Shown here in pieces: positions 12,131 to 24,000 of a stretch of DNA of 64,000 nucleotides (its first letter is position 1; every line of letters starts with the position of its first letter). Made by a program: the position numbers and the translations under genes. The notes below the pieces were generated by a model. It searched no databases and was not told where the DNA came from. It was given only the letters and a program-made list of their open reading frames with translations. Source of the stretch: Larimichthys crocea (taxonomy: Eukaryota; Chordata; Actinopteri; Sciaenidae). The stretch is from positions 19,462,636-19,526,635 of the forward strand of contig NC_040032.1 in NCBI RefSeq assembly GCF_000972845.2. The letters are read 5' to 3'.

Positions 12131-15100
12131 TCTCTACAGGCAAGTATATGTACGTATGTGCATGCATGTCCCAACTTGAGGTAAGTATGAGGTCAGAAAA
12201 CAAAACAAATATGCCAATGTAAGGTTTTCAAATTGATTGTCAATATTTATTAAATCCCAAGACAGGGTTGAACTACTAGTGCAATATACACTATCAAAAA
12301 AACAAAAAAATACCTGTCATATAAACTACACAGCACAAATGTGGCAACAAAGTTTTTAAGTGTCAAATATGAAAATAAGGGTAAACTTCTCTATGCTTCC
12401 CATCTGATCAGCACACGGAGGTATTTTCTCAATACTTTATGACCTCCCCAACCAAGACCATTGGTCCCTATTAAATAAAGAAATTGAGATAAAGAAGTAA
12501 AATCTGGTAAGAAACAGGTAAGGTCAATACCAGATAAGCAAGGAAGACGAGGCAAATGTATCCAATAAGGGATCAGGAAAGAGGGAAGCATTCCAAAAGC
12601 AGGCAGGAATACTAATATACTGGAAGGCCAATAGGGAGGAAGGAACAGGTGTGCAGGTTGGCATGGGAGGTCAGGTGATAGGAAATGGTGGGATCATGGA
12701 GGATACTACAAGTATCCTCCATGATAAGGCAGAAAGATAGAAAATGTTGAACCAGAATCAGGTTGACGTGACTTTGAGTAAATAGAGGACTGCAGATTAA
12801 TACTCATGCACTGTGTCGGTGCTCTAAAGAGTACTTTGAGCATCTGCACTTGCTATAGGATCTATTTACTGTCGGTTTCAGCCTTTTCATGGGTTTTGTT
12901 GACGAACTGAGAAATATAGAATACCGCCAACCTCATAGTTTGAAATGACATGAAATGACATGAAATTAGACCAAAGGCATTTGCTTGGATTTTTGCTACT
13001 TCAAGTAGCAGCTGTCTTGTGCATGACACTTCTGTATAGAAATATGCACAGCTACATTTGATGTATCCATGGGGGGAGACAGTCAATGGAACACAATTAT
13101 CCTAAGTGCACTGCATCATTGTGCTGCAGAATAGGAATTCTTTCCATTTTAAGCCACTTTGCATTCGATAGGAAAACAGCACATCTTTTATAAAAGCCAC
13201 TAATGATGTGTCATTTTTAAAGTAGTATGGGCATTTAAGGAAGAAGGTTGGATCTTTCAAACCATGAATTTACCAGACTATACCATTGCTAACTGATTAA
13301 TTCAAGTATTTATCAGACATAGTTATTCAGAGCTCTTTACAGTTACTGGTATATTAAAGTAATTGTACAAATAAAAGGACTCCTGGTATTTTGAAAGATG
13401 ATTAACATGGATAGGCTTGCAGCCAGTTAATAAAATGCCAAGGAAAATGTCAGCGACAGATCTACCTGGCTTCACGTTAAATTCACTTGAACCCTTTGTT
13501 TCATCGCTCATCCTGTGTTGAAATGTCTAGCTTCCTTTCCTTGACATTTTAACAACGTAATGTGGCAGCTCTACAGCTCAGATTGAGCTCTCTTTATATT
13601 TGTTTTGATTTTGTACGTTTAATGTAGCTGGATGGAGTGCTCCACTTTCAAGCACTGACAAAAAGCTAGAGCTTTGGTGCAATAAAACCTAAGCTAGGCC
13701 AGCGTCGAAAATGTGATGGACAAAATCATATTTTCACGATAGGAAATGTGATAGTGTGAAAGTTATTATCGGCACTGGGAAAGACGGTTAGTTTACTTGC
13801 TTTTTGCTGAGCTTTCAGCTTCATCAGTGCATGATAGAAATGTGACGAGAAGGGTGACAGGAAGTCCAGATGTAATACAGTAAGTTAGGTTGGACAGTCA
13901 GCATTGTCCTCTGCTAAAAATATTGCTCATAGTGAGAGATAATTATCACTAAACTTTGCTGAAGTCTTCATGTCTGACTTGTTTTTAGAGTTATTATAAG
14001 GTGATATGTCACAGACTCTGTAGTGACCATGACCATCACCTTGCCCTTGTACAGATGTACGGTATAGAGATTCCTTTGTGATTGAATATGTGCAGTCACT
14101 AGTGGATTGCATCTTTGCTGAGTGTGCACCAGCTCTACTTCCCAATAGATCAAACTTTCTGGCTAGGCTGTATGTTTTTTTTTTTTTGTTTTTTTTTTGT
14201 ATAGGGGGGTGGTATCTGTCAGTGGAATTTAGTTTTCTGTAGACTAAACTCTTTTGCTTTGTCTGTTGAGAAACAATGTCAACTGCAGAGCATGTCCAGT
14301 TCCAATCCCAAAAAAGGAAATGTGAAAGCTTTTTTGACCTGTACATTCTCCAGATGCTAAATGTTTTAAAAAGAAAAAAGCTCTTCCTTTTACATCTAAA
14401 CACAGCATGACATTTCAAATGTCCTGTAGTTGCAGTGACGCCGGAAAGTCCATAGTGGGCCATTTTTAAAAGCATAAAGACAAATACAGTCAGAGGGCCA
14501 AGTTGTCTGAGCCAAGCAGCCATATGCTGTATAACCCCCATAAAATACAATTTTATTATCATTTTATTTAGCACTTAGTAGTGAATGCAGTTAGCCTGGA
14601 AATCCCCAGGGACGCCATCAATGTATCATTTAACACGACTATTCTGCTCTATATCTTAATGGCAGTTGTAAATACTTTTAATGCAACCAGTGAAAGTAGA
14701 TGACCCATCTGTTCATCAGCCAGACTGTCAATTAGTTACTCATACTGACCCATAAATATAACATAATCATGTTATTATATTATAATGTCCTAAATAATTG
14801 TACAGTGATTCATTCATAGTTAAATTGCACCATGCAGGCTGCATCTGAGTTTTAAGCTTAAAAGGATTCAGGATTTTCTAATAATTGTTTTCTAATTGCA
14901 ATCTCCGATAGGAAATAAACTTGGATCCCAAACTGTTTCCTAGCAGTTAATAAAAAATGTCTGTTGCAACTCAGGTTTCTAATTTGTATGTTTCATGGAC
15001 ATTAGAATGGAGGCAACCCGATGAAACAATGTTTGTAAAGAATCTAAATAAAGCTCTGTTTTGCAAATACTACAAAAAATGTAGTATCATGAGCCTTTGA

Positions 15101-16000
15101 TTTCATCCTGATGTATTGACCAGTGGATCCGTGGAGCTGGTGCAGTTTTCTTTGGCTATGTTGGCAGTGACCAAACCTTTAACTGCTGATTGTGCCATCA
15201 GGTTAGATAGACTAGAGTCTTTTACATTTCTGAGTCCCCACTGTAGCCACTCCTCTGAATTTGAAAATTGTGACTCATCTTTAAACTCAAACTGTATATG
15301 TTATAAGATGTAAATGGAACCCAATATATCAGATGGTCCTTGAGCTGTGTGGTTAATGGCAGTAAATGATCTACTCTCTGCCCACTTCTATCACTGATGA
15401 ATAAAAACTGTCCACTGACAAATGGACAGATTCACAGCCCAAGAATAAAGATAACTGAATCCCCTAAGTTTAACTCTAACTGGACACATTTTCAAGGAAA
15501 GTCTGTTTCTCATGGAAAGAAATCCTTAACTACTGCATAACCAAATCTCTTAGAACTGTCACATATTAAATGATGACGGGGCTTTTAAAGTCATTGTTTT
15601 GCTTACATCGAAGGTAGATACAATTGTTTGCTATATGAGCCCGGTAAAAATAGCCCTCTAAGATGCAGGGAGAAAATGGACTGACAGCACTATAAACAAG
15701 CCAGTATCAGATGCCTTTCTGTGGGAATTCTAACCCTATGGCATGCTGTTTTTAGGTACAAAGGCGATGTAAAAATACAGAAATGTCAAGATATCCACTT
15801 ATCCTCCACTTCACCAAATCTTAGAGAGGTTGAGAAGTTTAGTGCAACAACCACTCTCTGACCTTTCTATACATTTCTTCAGTAGAACCAGCAACGGACT
15901 CAGGATTTCTCAGAGATCACACAAAGTGGACTAGTGTGAAGAATATATTCTTCCACCTTACAAAGGTTATTATACCACAGAAAAAGTTCTTCTTATTTTG
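12131..16000. other. Non-coding sequence, long ORF judged spurious
   Basis: Contains a strong hairpin at 12693-12725. The minus strand is open for 215 codons at 13927-14574, the longest open frame in the window, but its product has no recognisable domain and includes a lysine run encoded by a poly(T) tract at 14177-14198. I treat it as non-coding. Nothing else is recognisable. Confidence 0.5.
12693..12725. repeat. Perfect 15-bp hairpin with 3-nt loop
   Basis: ATCATGGAGGATACT (12693-12707) and AGTATCCTCCATGAT (12711-12725) are perfect reverse complements separated only by ACA. A stem this long with so small a loop is rarely seen by chance in a given kilobase and would readily extrude as a cruciform or fold as RNA. 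It may have formed by template switching. No T run follows, and a terminator role makes no sense in this genome. Confidence 0.85.
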
Positions 16001-16090
16001 ACACTTAAAGGTCCGGTGTGATTAAGGAAGATTTAGGAGATCTATTCACAGAGTCTAGTGGAAATGGTATATAATATTGTTTAGTATGTT
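16001..16090 (+). mobile_element. Relic of a common fish interspersed repeat (AAAGGTCCnGTGTG-type)
   Basis: The segment runs ACACTTAAAGGTCCGGTGTG, then AAGATTTAGGAGATCTATT, then GGAAATGGTATATAATATT. These blocks, in this order, resemble the start of an abundant percomorph repeat beginning AAAGGTCCAGTGTGTAAGAT. It seems to have lost its distal part, since later landmark blocks are missing. Assignment is from memory of the consensus. Confidence 0.5.
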
Positions 16091-16274
16091 TTTATTTGTG
16101 CATCGGGGCTGCCAGCTTTTCACTTTGGTCGGACTGAGATTTGATTTGTTCTCAAGGGGGTGGGGTGGAATGAAAACAATATACAAGAGCAAACATGGCG
16201 GGGATAATTTAATTATACAATTAGAATGTATAATTATTTTTGATACCCCTCAACCTTGTCACTCTCAAGGGCAG

Positions 16275-16373
16275 CAAAATTACAACACATTTGAGGTACT
16301 TGTAGCCTACTTAGTTTCAGTATTATCATTCTCTACATTTACAGCTTTAGTTACTAGTTACTTTTCAGATTAC
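16275..16373 (+). mobile_element. Relic of CAGTGGTGGAA-family MITE (internal part)
   Basis: Blocks AAAATTACAACACATTTGAG, GAGGTACTTGTAGCC, CTACATTTACAGCTTTAG and TTACTAGTTACTTTTCAGAT match, in order, the interior of a very abundant fish non-autonomous element whose ends read CAGTGGTGGAA and whose body repeats 'GTACTT…ACTT'. Neither terminal inverted repeat is present. It sits 185 bp from another repeat relic, so one may have inserted near the other. Confidence 0.5.
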
Positions 16374-16385
16374 AATCTTCCATAT

Positions 16386-18982
16386 CCTTCCTGTCGAGTG
16401 AAACATAAGATATAATTTGCACTTGTAAAGGTGTGAAAGTTCAAAGTGGATTTTAAATTATACACATTTTTTTTTTTTGCTCAATTGCCTTGGTTTTAAT
16501 CGAAAAGGCACTCAGTGAAATGCTGTTAAAACACATTAGGTAGCCTATTTAAAACTCACCTTTAACATATAATCTCCAATTGTGTTAATTTTCATAATCA
16601 ATTGGAGATTGAACATTATGTGCAATAAATATGAATGAACTGAATGAATGAGGGAATAAAACAGTGCGCCTGAAGGGACAGAAACTCAGGGTACGCCAAC
16701 AAGTGGGTTCACAGAGTGTTTGAGTTACGTCTCTTTCTCTTTCTCTTTCCCAGAGTTTTCCGCATCTCAGAGTTTTTACTAATCCCACTTTCTAAAAGAG
16801 GATGTACATGCTTCCCCTCCCGTCTCTCCACTCAGGCCTTAGAGGTTCAACATAAAAGATGAAACATGGACCTTTTGTGTCAAAGTGCCTATTTTGTACT
16901 CAAGATACAAGCACAAACACAAGTGAATATGATCACATTTGAATCACATGCCCTCTATGTCACATGTCTGTTTTTATTCATCCCATTTAATAAATAATGA
17001 GTTTAGGGAAAGCTGTATTTACATAATTTAACATGACATTGATATTGCTAGAACATAACTGCATTCAGTAATAATCAATTGTCCACACTGGCTTTCCTTT
17101 CCTGTGTATGTGCTGTTTTCAATATTTATTTTACTCCAGCTTCCAGTATGGATAAGTGCAACAAAAGAAAGATTCAGAAGAAAAAGTGAAAGCATACACT
17201 TCTTGCTGGAGCTCTCCTGGTTTGACATTAATACAGTGTCTTGGGAAATACTGTGTATCTTCATTTTTTATGAAAATGCTCAAATATAGCAATTGGCTGT
17301 TTGCAGTCTTAGTACAAAGAAATATGGAACAGTATCAACCTTGGGATCACTGTGCATGGCTGCAGTGGCAGCACTGACCTGAACACATTATATACTTAAA
17401 ATATACACTGACTTTACTTTTAATGCCACCATAAGGCTAAAATCCTTTACAAAAAATATCTGTATTGTACAATAAAAAATTTTGATCAGAAATGGAAATC
17501 TTATCACCTCTTGCTGTCGGAAAGATCTCGTAACTTCCTGGTGCAGCAAAGTGTTTAGGGTATTAGCATATTTAATAATGGTGGAACAAATCCAGGCCCT
17601 CTGGTCACTACTAACACCGGGTTGTTCACTGACCCCATTCATTATGCGGAACTCAGGCCTGATTCTTCTAATTTGTTATGGCGGTCACCTTTAAAGCTCA
17701 GTGTTCATTATATCGCTGACATTCATGTTGCCATGAAAACTGAATTACAGAAAAGAGGTACATTATCCTGTCTTTACAGAAATGGAAATTCTCAGAATTT
17801 ACGTAGTTTAACTTTTTGGTCATTACTTAAATTTTGCCAAAGCATGAACTCATCTATTCTAAAGTCACTGCACATTTCATCTTGGACTTTTAGACCACCT
17901 TTTTATTTGATAGTACTGTAACAGTACTGTGAATTCCTTAGATATCTTATGTGGATAAAGAAAAAAAAATGTTTTTATGAGTCTGCAGATGGACTCCAAG
18001 TGACTGCCAAGCTGGCAACACTGCTAGCAAGCTTCTTCAGTTGCTCTTATCTTAGCGTAGTTAGACAGGAGACTAAAAAATAGCCCAGGGATACCTTCAG
18101 CTATTGCCACCTCTCACGTGACCCTCGCCTTGTCTGTTGTTGCACACCTGTCAGAACACCAAGCTTCATTTCTCTTAATTTGAAATACATCGTGTTTGGT
18201 GACAACACAGGTCATCTCCTGTCTATCTAATTTGCATGTTGAGATTTGATCACAATGCTTTAATGAGACATGGGGAATGACAGCAAATTCAAGTGCAATT
18301 TCAAAACTGTAGCTTGTTATAAAGCCCTTTCACTTTTGATTGCCAATAGATATCTGATCTGATCAGAATGCAGGAATTAGTTAAGTGTAAATGTGTTAAT
18401 ATGCTCAGAGATGTCATTTGCCATATCCTGAAAGGTTATACAGTTGCTGTTCTTGAATGTGTGGATTAATAAATGGATAGTTTTAAAACTCAACACTGCA
18501 CAGGGCCCATTTCACTCCCACTTGAGCAGATGGACGAGTACTTTGACTAATTTGCTTTTTAGTCCAAGAACATGAATTGTTGAGCTTATCCTGACAAACT
18601 TTTTTTCTAGAACTAACTGATGACAAACTTAAATTATGTCTCTCAAGTGAAATGGCATTTGTTTATTTATTGCGCTGGCAACAACGTCACTGCTTGAAAT
18701 GTTCCATGTCCTTGTGGATGTGAACAGAATCTTTGTCCCCGCCGTCTTTCTGCAAGCTATTCCAAACTGCAGCCTCAGAGTCTTGTATTTTAACAAACGA
18801 TTGTTGTACAATATTATAACAAAGAATGTTGTCTTTGAAGGTTCTTGATTCTGCCAAGTGTTTTCCTGCAGAACTTTGATGCATTTTTTTACAGGAAGTT
18901 TACTGGGAAATCAGCAGATCAGCATTTCAGGGCTAATTTTAATATTTCACTGAAACCTTTACTCTTTTTACATTTCATTGAA
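16386..18982. other. Non-coding sequence with one perfect inverted repeat
   Basis: Contains the 12-bp inverted repeat at 16571-16610. Overlapping short frames on both strands at 17028-17921 have no recognisable product. Nothing else is seen. Confidence 0.5.
16571..16610. repeat. 12-bp perfect inverted repeat, 16-nt spacer
   Basis: AATCTCCAATTG (16571-16582) pairs perfectly with CAATTGGAGATT (16599-16610). The AT-rich spacer would form the loop. No target-site duplication flanks it, so it is described only as a hairpin. Confidence 0.8.
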
Positions 18983-19180
18983 AGAATAGAATAGATACTT
19001 TATTGATCCCTCAAGGAGAAATTCTTTTTTTTTTTTCACTCAAGTTTTTTTTTTTTTCCCCCGAAATACAACCACAACACAAAGGGCTAATAGACATGCA
19101 AATGTGGAGAGAGATGGTGGAGTGAGACAGCCACACACACGTCCAAGCCAAGTCTTTACGGACTGCGCTACTGCCGCCCC
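18983..19180 (-). mobile_element. tRNA-derived SINE with LINE-like tail (minus strand)
   Basis: Read on the minus strand from 19180 the element begins GGGGCGGCAGTAGCGCAGTC, the 5' head of a common fish SINE, in which TAGCGCAGTCCG is a tRNA-like A box of the RNA polymerase III promoter. The B box expected about 35 bases on is missing, so the middle is deleted. The 3' part reads GTATTTCGG, two A-rich tracts, then TTCTCCTTGAGGGATCAATA and AAGTA, followed by an ATTCT/CTATT tail ending near 18983. That tail is LINE-derived and lets partner LINE machinery mobilise the SINE. Length is about 200 bp, against 300 or more expected. No clear target-site duplication was found. Confidence 0.75.
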
Positions 19181-20803
19181 TGCTACTGTAGTTTGTCTGA
19201 GACACCATGTGAAGAAGTTGTTTTCAAGCCCACACCCTTGGGACAACATTGCAGACGAGTATTTTCAGAAGTTTTCAGATTATCAGTGTTATTCTTGCAC
19301 AGCATCAGGTCTTCATGCTGCCCACAAAACAGAATTAAGAGTGCAGCTTTGACTTGTTTATTGTCTATTTGTAGATTTCAGTTCCAATGGGATACCCGTT
19401 ATTCTATTTAGGTCTTGTTGTTTTCATTTCTTATTTATTGCCTGCATCTGTGCTTTGGAAAATTTGTGCTATGTGTCAAACTGCCACGAGTTTAGTCCGG
19501 TCATGTTCGTCAGAAAGCTGCTTACATTTTCATTTTAGACTCAAATTATCGAGTTTGCTTGCTTTTTATTGTCATCTCTTGAGATGGTTTGTGTGTTCAA
19601 GAAATGCCGGGAAAATGAGTGACAAAAACAACACTCACCGAAGACCAAATACTCTTTATCTTCTAATTAGATCCCAAGCACAGGAATCAGTTTGGGGATA
19701 CCAGTTAGCATCTGGGCTCAAACACATCTCCGCAGCTCTGGGTCATTCCAAGCTTTCAGGTTACCCTCTTTTTTGTGGCAGTGTAGCCTGCGGCTGTGTT
19801 TTTATTTGAAAGTCTGAACAGGAAATTATTAATCACTCACATGGGGTGTCATATGTTTTTTTGTTTTTTTTTAAACAATGTAGGAAAAATATTTTTAACA
19901 TTTCTGTTGGAAAATGGCAACTGTGGCTCATCACGACTCGAGGAATGTGAGGCTGATGTGTCGGTGTTGCGAGTTGCCGGAAGATCCCTGGTGAGCTCAG
20001 ATGCTCGGTGCAGCCGGAGGGATCTTAGAAGAGATGAAATGCCATCAGAGATACAGTATGTAGGAGTCTTAATTAAGTCAGTCTTCTCTGATTGTGAGCT
20101 TTTAAAGCATGTCTATCTCAAGCTTTCCTGCTTAATTGGATGTGTGTGTGTTAGTGTGTGCCTTCTCTATGCGTGGGTGAGCCTCTTTGGAAATGTGCAT
20201 GTCCATATCGCAGTCATTATATGTGTAAACAGGAGCTCAGCAGGGAACATGTTACATAGCACAAACCACTGGCCTGTTTACTCAGTTTGTCAGCTCAGGC
20301 TTTGTTCCATCTTTCTTGCTATCAGCATGGTTGTCTGCTTCACAACTTCAGCGATTTAGATGACTTAGGTGTGTAGGTGGTGGCTCACTTCACAGACTTC
20401 ATACACAAGCACACACGCACACACTCTTTAATCTCCCCTTCACCCATTCCTTGTTAGGTAGATCAGCCACGATGTGCTGCTCTTTTCAATCAATGAGTGC
20501 CAAAGGTAGTAAATCAGGGATTAAGGTTCGGCATGGCACTCCATTGTGCATGCTCCTAGCCCTTCATCTCATCGAGGTGCAAACAGAAAACCCAAGCAGT
20601 TGCGCAGCTATGATGGCCCCCCTACACTTTAATCATCGCTGGTGACCTTGCTCATCACCACCAGATTAAAAAACAATTGTGCCTTAGCTGCGCTCCTTGC
20701 TGCAGCTCCCTGCTAGTTTTATTTATTGTCTCTCGTCTCCGTGGTTAAATTATTTTTATCTATCAAACGAGCCCATCAAGAAAAGTGGCTGCCATTTAGA
20801 TAA
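19181..20803. other. Non-coding sequence, possible conserved regulatory stretch at its right end
   Basis: The plus strand is open at 19387-19809 and 19796-20359 (140 and 187 codons), but the products show only chance hydrophobic runs and no domain. At 20420-20457 a pyrimidine-rich tract ends in TTAG, a plausible splice acceptor, followed by an AATCA- and TTAATC-containing stretch to 20790 with balanced base composition. No donor or domain supports an exon. Confidence 0.45.
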
Positions 20804-20813
20804 CCCCCCCCCC

Positions 20814-20855
<42 letters not shown>
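20804..20855. repeat. Poly(C)13 plus (AC)n microsatellite
   Basis: Thirteen C residues at 20804-20816 run directly into about 19 uninterrupted AC units ending near 20855. Compound C/CA tracts are typical hypervariable loci in fish. The 75-codon minus-strand frame over it is an artefact of the repeat. Confidence 0.95.
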
Positions 20856-20861
<6 letters not shown>

Positions 20862-20987
20862 GACACATGATTGCTGATACTTAACCAATGAGGAGACTCG
20901 TAAAGGCAGATGAAGCAGTACAATGCAACTCTCCAGGGAGCCCGTGTACATCTGATTTTGGTATGAAGCTGTCATGGACTTGAATAG

Positions 20988-21022
20988 GATTTCAGAATCA
21001 GTTTTGTCCCGAGGGAAATTCA
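20988..21022 (-). mobile_element. Possible decayed retroelement 3' tail
   Basis: On the minus strand GAATTTCCCTCGGGACAAAA is followed by CTGATTCTGAAATCC. This resembles fish LINE/SINE termini of the form GAATTTCCC…GGATCAATAAA with a CTGATT repeat tail. It is short and diverged, and no body is recognisable. Confidence 0.35.
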
Positions 21023-24000
21023 ATAGATTGCCTGATGGATCAATTCCATATATATGGAGTGACTTATAGAGACTGTTACTTCATATTGTCTCACTATAAA
21101 CGTGCTGTATGACATAAACACACCAGAACGCTACTGTTAAAAAAATATTTCATTTCTAGGCCATTTCAGTCTTTGATGGCGTACTGTATTTTTCTTATTC
21201 AGCTGATAGCTGACTGAGAATAGATGACAGGAAGACATTCACAGTGCAGCTGGAAATATCTTGAAGCATAAACAAACATTGCAAAATTTGCAGAAAGCCA
21301 TTGCAGAAAATGAATAATAAATTTCAGGTTTTCTTGCATCTCAGAATCAAATAGTATAGTTCTTTCTCTATGCGATGCACTGATATTAAACTTTCACACA
21401 GAGATATGTCCATTGCAGATGAGAAAGACAAACAAACTCTTCTACAGAAGGTAGACCTCGTAGAGTAGAATACAAAGCAACACATGACATGCCACTGACA
21501 ACACCACTGCTTTGTATTTATTCCTCTACGGAGAGAAAGGCTTGTGCTGTGTTGAGCAGTTTCACTCGTTCCCTTGTTTGACTTCTTGGTCGTCCTGTGA
21601 GTTGCAATTTGCTTCGGTCCACTTTTACAAACAAAGTCATAATGTCTGTGATTCTGCTCAGTTCACCAAGTTTCTCTCACAACAAGAGCATCTTACCTGG
21701 TAGTTGACAAAATGCAACGGTTGAACTAAATACTGTAATATGAATATTCATCTAGCAACGGTTTAAACTCGATGGCAAAAGGAAACTACATATCCTCAGC
21801 TGCTTCTGGATGTGTTTAAGATATTTTACTCTATCCATGAACATAGAGTCAGTTACAGATGACTTAACATCAACTATAAGCCGAAGTACATTAAGTACAG
21901 TGGGTCAGGGGGAATGGGAATGCACTGAATTTCACCCATTTACTTCCAAGAGTATATACCAGCGGGAGGATATTTCCTTTAAAGACCTTGTGAAGTAGCA
22001 TGAAGCGTTACCCTGCTACAACAAGCAATGTTTCAACTTAACCTCTGGAGACAATATTATGACCAAAGTGCCTTTAGTTTCTGCTTCAGGGTTTGAGTCA
22101 AAATTGGAGTTGAAGTAGCTGCAGGGGCTAGAGGTTTTGGAATTCTTTTGCTGTTACTTGATTTGAGAAGGTTGTGGGAGATGAAGGAGAGCAAGTTGCT
22201 TTATAAAGCCAATAGGATTTATTGTGTGTTCTGTATATAGCAGACTGGATTTAGCCAATCCCTAGACATCCCTTTTCCTCTCTGTACCCACAGCTGTCAT
22301 GCAGAATATCTTATCACATCGTCTGAATGTGGGTGGGTTGGTCTGTCGCCTCTGTATGTGTGTGTGTGTGTTAACATGAGAAATGTGGTTTGTGGTTAAA
22401 AGGGCAGTGGAATAATCACTCTGGCACCTGCTCAGACTCCCATGCGTTGTTAAACATCCAGCTACTCACAAAGTCAAATACAAGACAAGCCTAATGGCTC
22501 CCCAATGCTCGTCTTTGTAAATGACGGTGTTAACTACAACTCTCTTAACACTTAAGCATGTCCGTGGATCAAATATAATACATATTCCTGTGGTTTGTGT
22601 TTCCCATTAAAGGTGTCAGGTTCAACTCTGCAGCTTTAAGTACAAAAGTCCCTGTTGACTCTTTAGCATACTTGTTTCAAAAACAGGGTTTACTTCTTCT
22701 TACCTTGAGCTCACACCTCTCTTTATCAGTGTGTTTTTTTGTTTTTTTTCAGGGAGATAAATTGTCAGGGTGGTTGTCCTGGTCTGCAGTAGAGCTGGTG
22801 CAATCAGGTTCTGTGGTTTGTAAATCAGCACCATCAGAAAAAAGTGCTTACAGAGGGGGTCACAGGGCATGTTGTGCCAGTTATAGCGATGATAGTGCAG
22901 TCGTTTGGATCTATGGCAGTTTTAGGGCGTCAAAGATCACTGTTGACTTTAGTGTTTTACCACTTTTATACTTTAAATAACATACAGACACTCTGATTTA
23001 AATAGCTAAAACCTTTGTAGTATTAATATATGTATATGTGTGTGTGTGAGCTGACAGGAGGACTGTGATATTGTTGGGTGATAGTGCCACTAGTGCCACT
23101 CACATGATCCAAGATGAATGGGCTCAGTCATCATTATGATTTTAGTGGATGTTGGAGAGAAAAGATTAGAGTGATTGGTTCCATAGCAGAACATAATTGA
23201 TTTATAATGCACCAGCCAGGAAAGCAGCGCATAGCTCTTCACATGGATGAACAATGGCAAGGGCGTTTGGAGGTTAACAAAAGAGGGTTGTGAGGGTTAC
23301 ATGAGATTAGAGTAGGCTCCGAGGCAGAGTGCGCCATCATTGGTCAGCGTTTCTCCTCCCTGTGGCTGGCAGGTGAGCAAAAAAGACAAACCAGATGAAA
23401 CCCCAAGCTGGCGATTAAAAAAAGAAAAAGGCTGACGCATCTTCTAGGCTGTTGAGGTATATCTTGTGTGGTGTGATGGCCCCAGGCAGTATGCAGGCAA
23501 ACCAAGCACCACAGCAGGTGATTGGCAGAAAAATATATACTCTGGATGAAATCAAAGTTTCTCAGAAACTAAAGTTTTGATGGTGTTTTTGGTTTCCTTA
23601 CAGATGTCACAGATTGATTCAGGCAGTTCTTAGTTGATTGGTGTTGAGCTGTGCCCACTGCCTTCTTAATTATCTTTTGATGGAATCCAAAGTGTAGCAC
23701 AAAAAATGGTAATGGTACACACACTTTGCAGCTAAATAATGGCCAATCTATTTCCTATAGTGGCTATTAACATTGGCATTGAATATGCATTTATTTGTGG
23801 GGTGCAAAATGCTCAGATATGAGCATCCTACATTAAATAATTCATAGGGAGATTGGCCTGAGCTGGCTTTGTTTGTAATTTCCATTCACCATCTTTCTTT
23901 GTACTGGACAATGCAACATTTACAACTTGAGTGGATTTACCATTTTATCTATTAAAAAGATTGTCACCCACACACTCCATGTTAATGTTTTTACAGTTTT

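Noticed and set aside
12130..12150. CTACAG|GCAAGT, an acceptor abutting a GC-type donor
   Set aside because: The pyrimidine tract is short and it lies in or next to a decayed hAT element, so a chance match is more likely.
13927..14574. Longest open frame in the window (215 codons, minus strand)
   Set aside because: No recognisable domain, a lysine run from a poly(T) tract, no paired splice sites and no repeat-element context. Frames of this length are possible by chance in 64 kb of AT-rich DNA read in six frames.
19796..20359. 187-codon plus-strand open frame with hydrophobic C-terminal stretch
   Set aside because: The hydrophobic run comes from TG-rich sequence, no domain is recognised, and the start lies in a T-rich tract.
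22841..22853. AAAGTGCTTACAG, identical to part of the miR-17 family mature sequence
   Set aside because: The flanking sequence offers no complementary star arm, so it does not fold as a microRNA precursor.
22732..22980. T-rich tract ending in CAG followed by a 75-codon open stretch
   Set aside because: No donor is found before the stop and no domain is recognised; T tracts ending in CAG are common.
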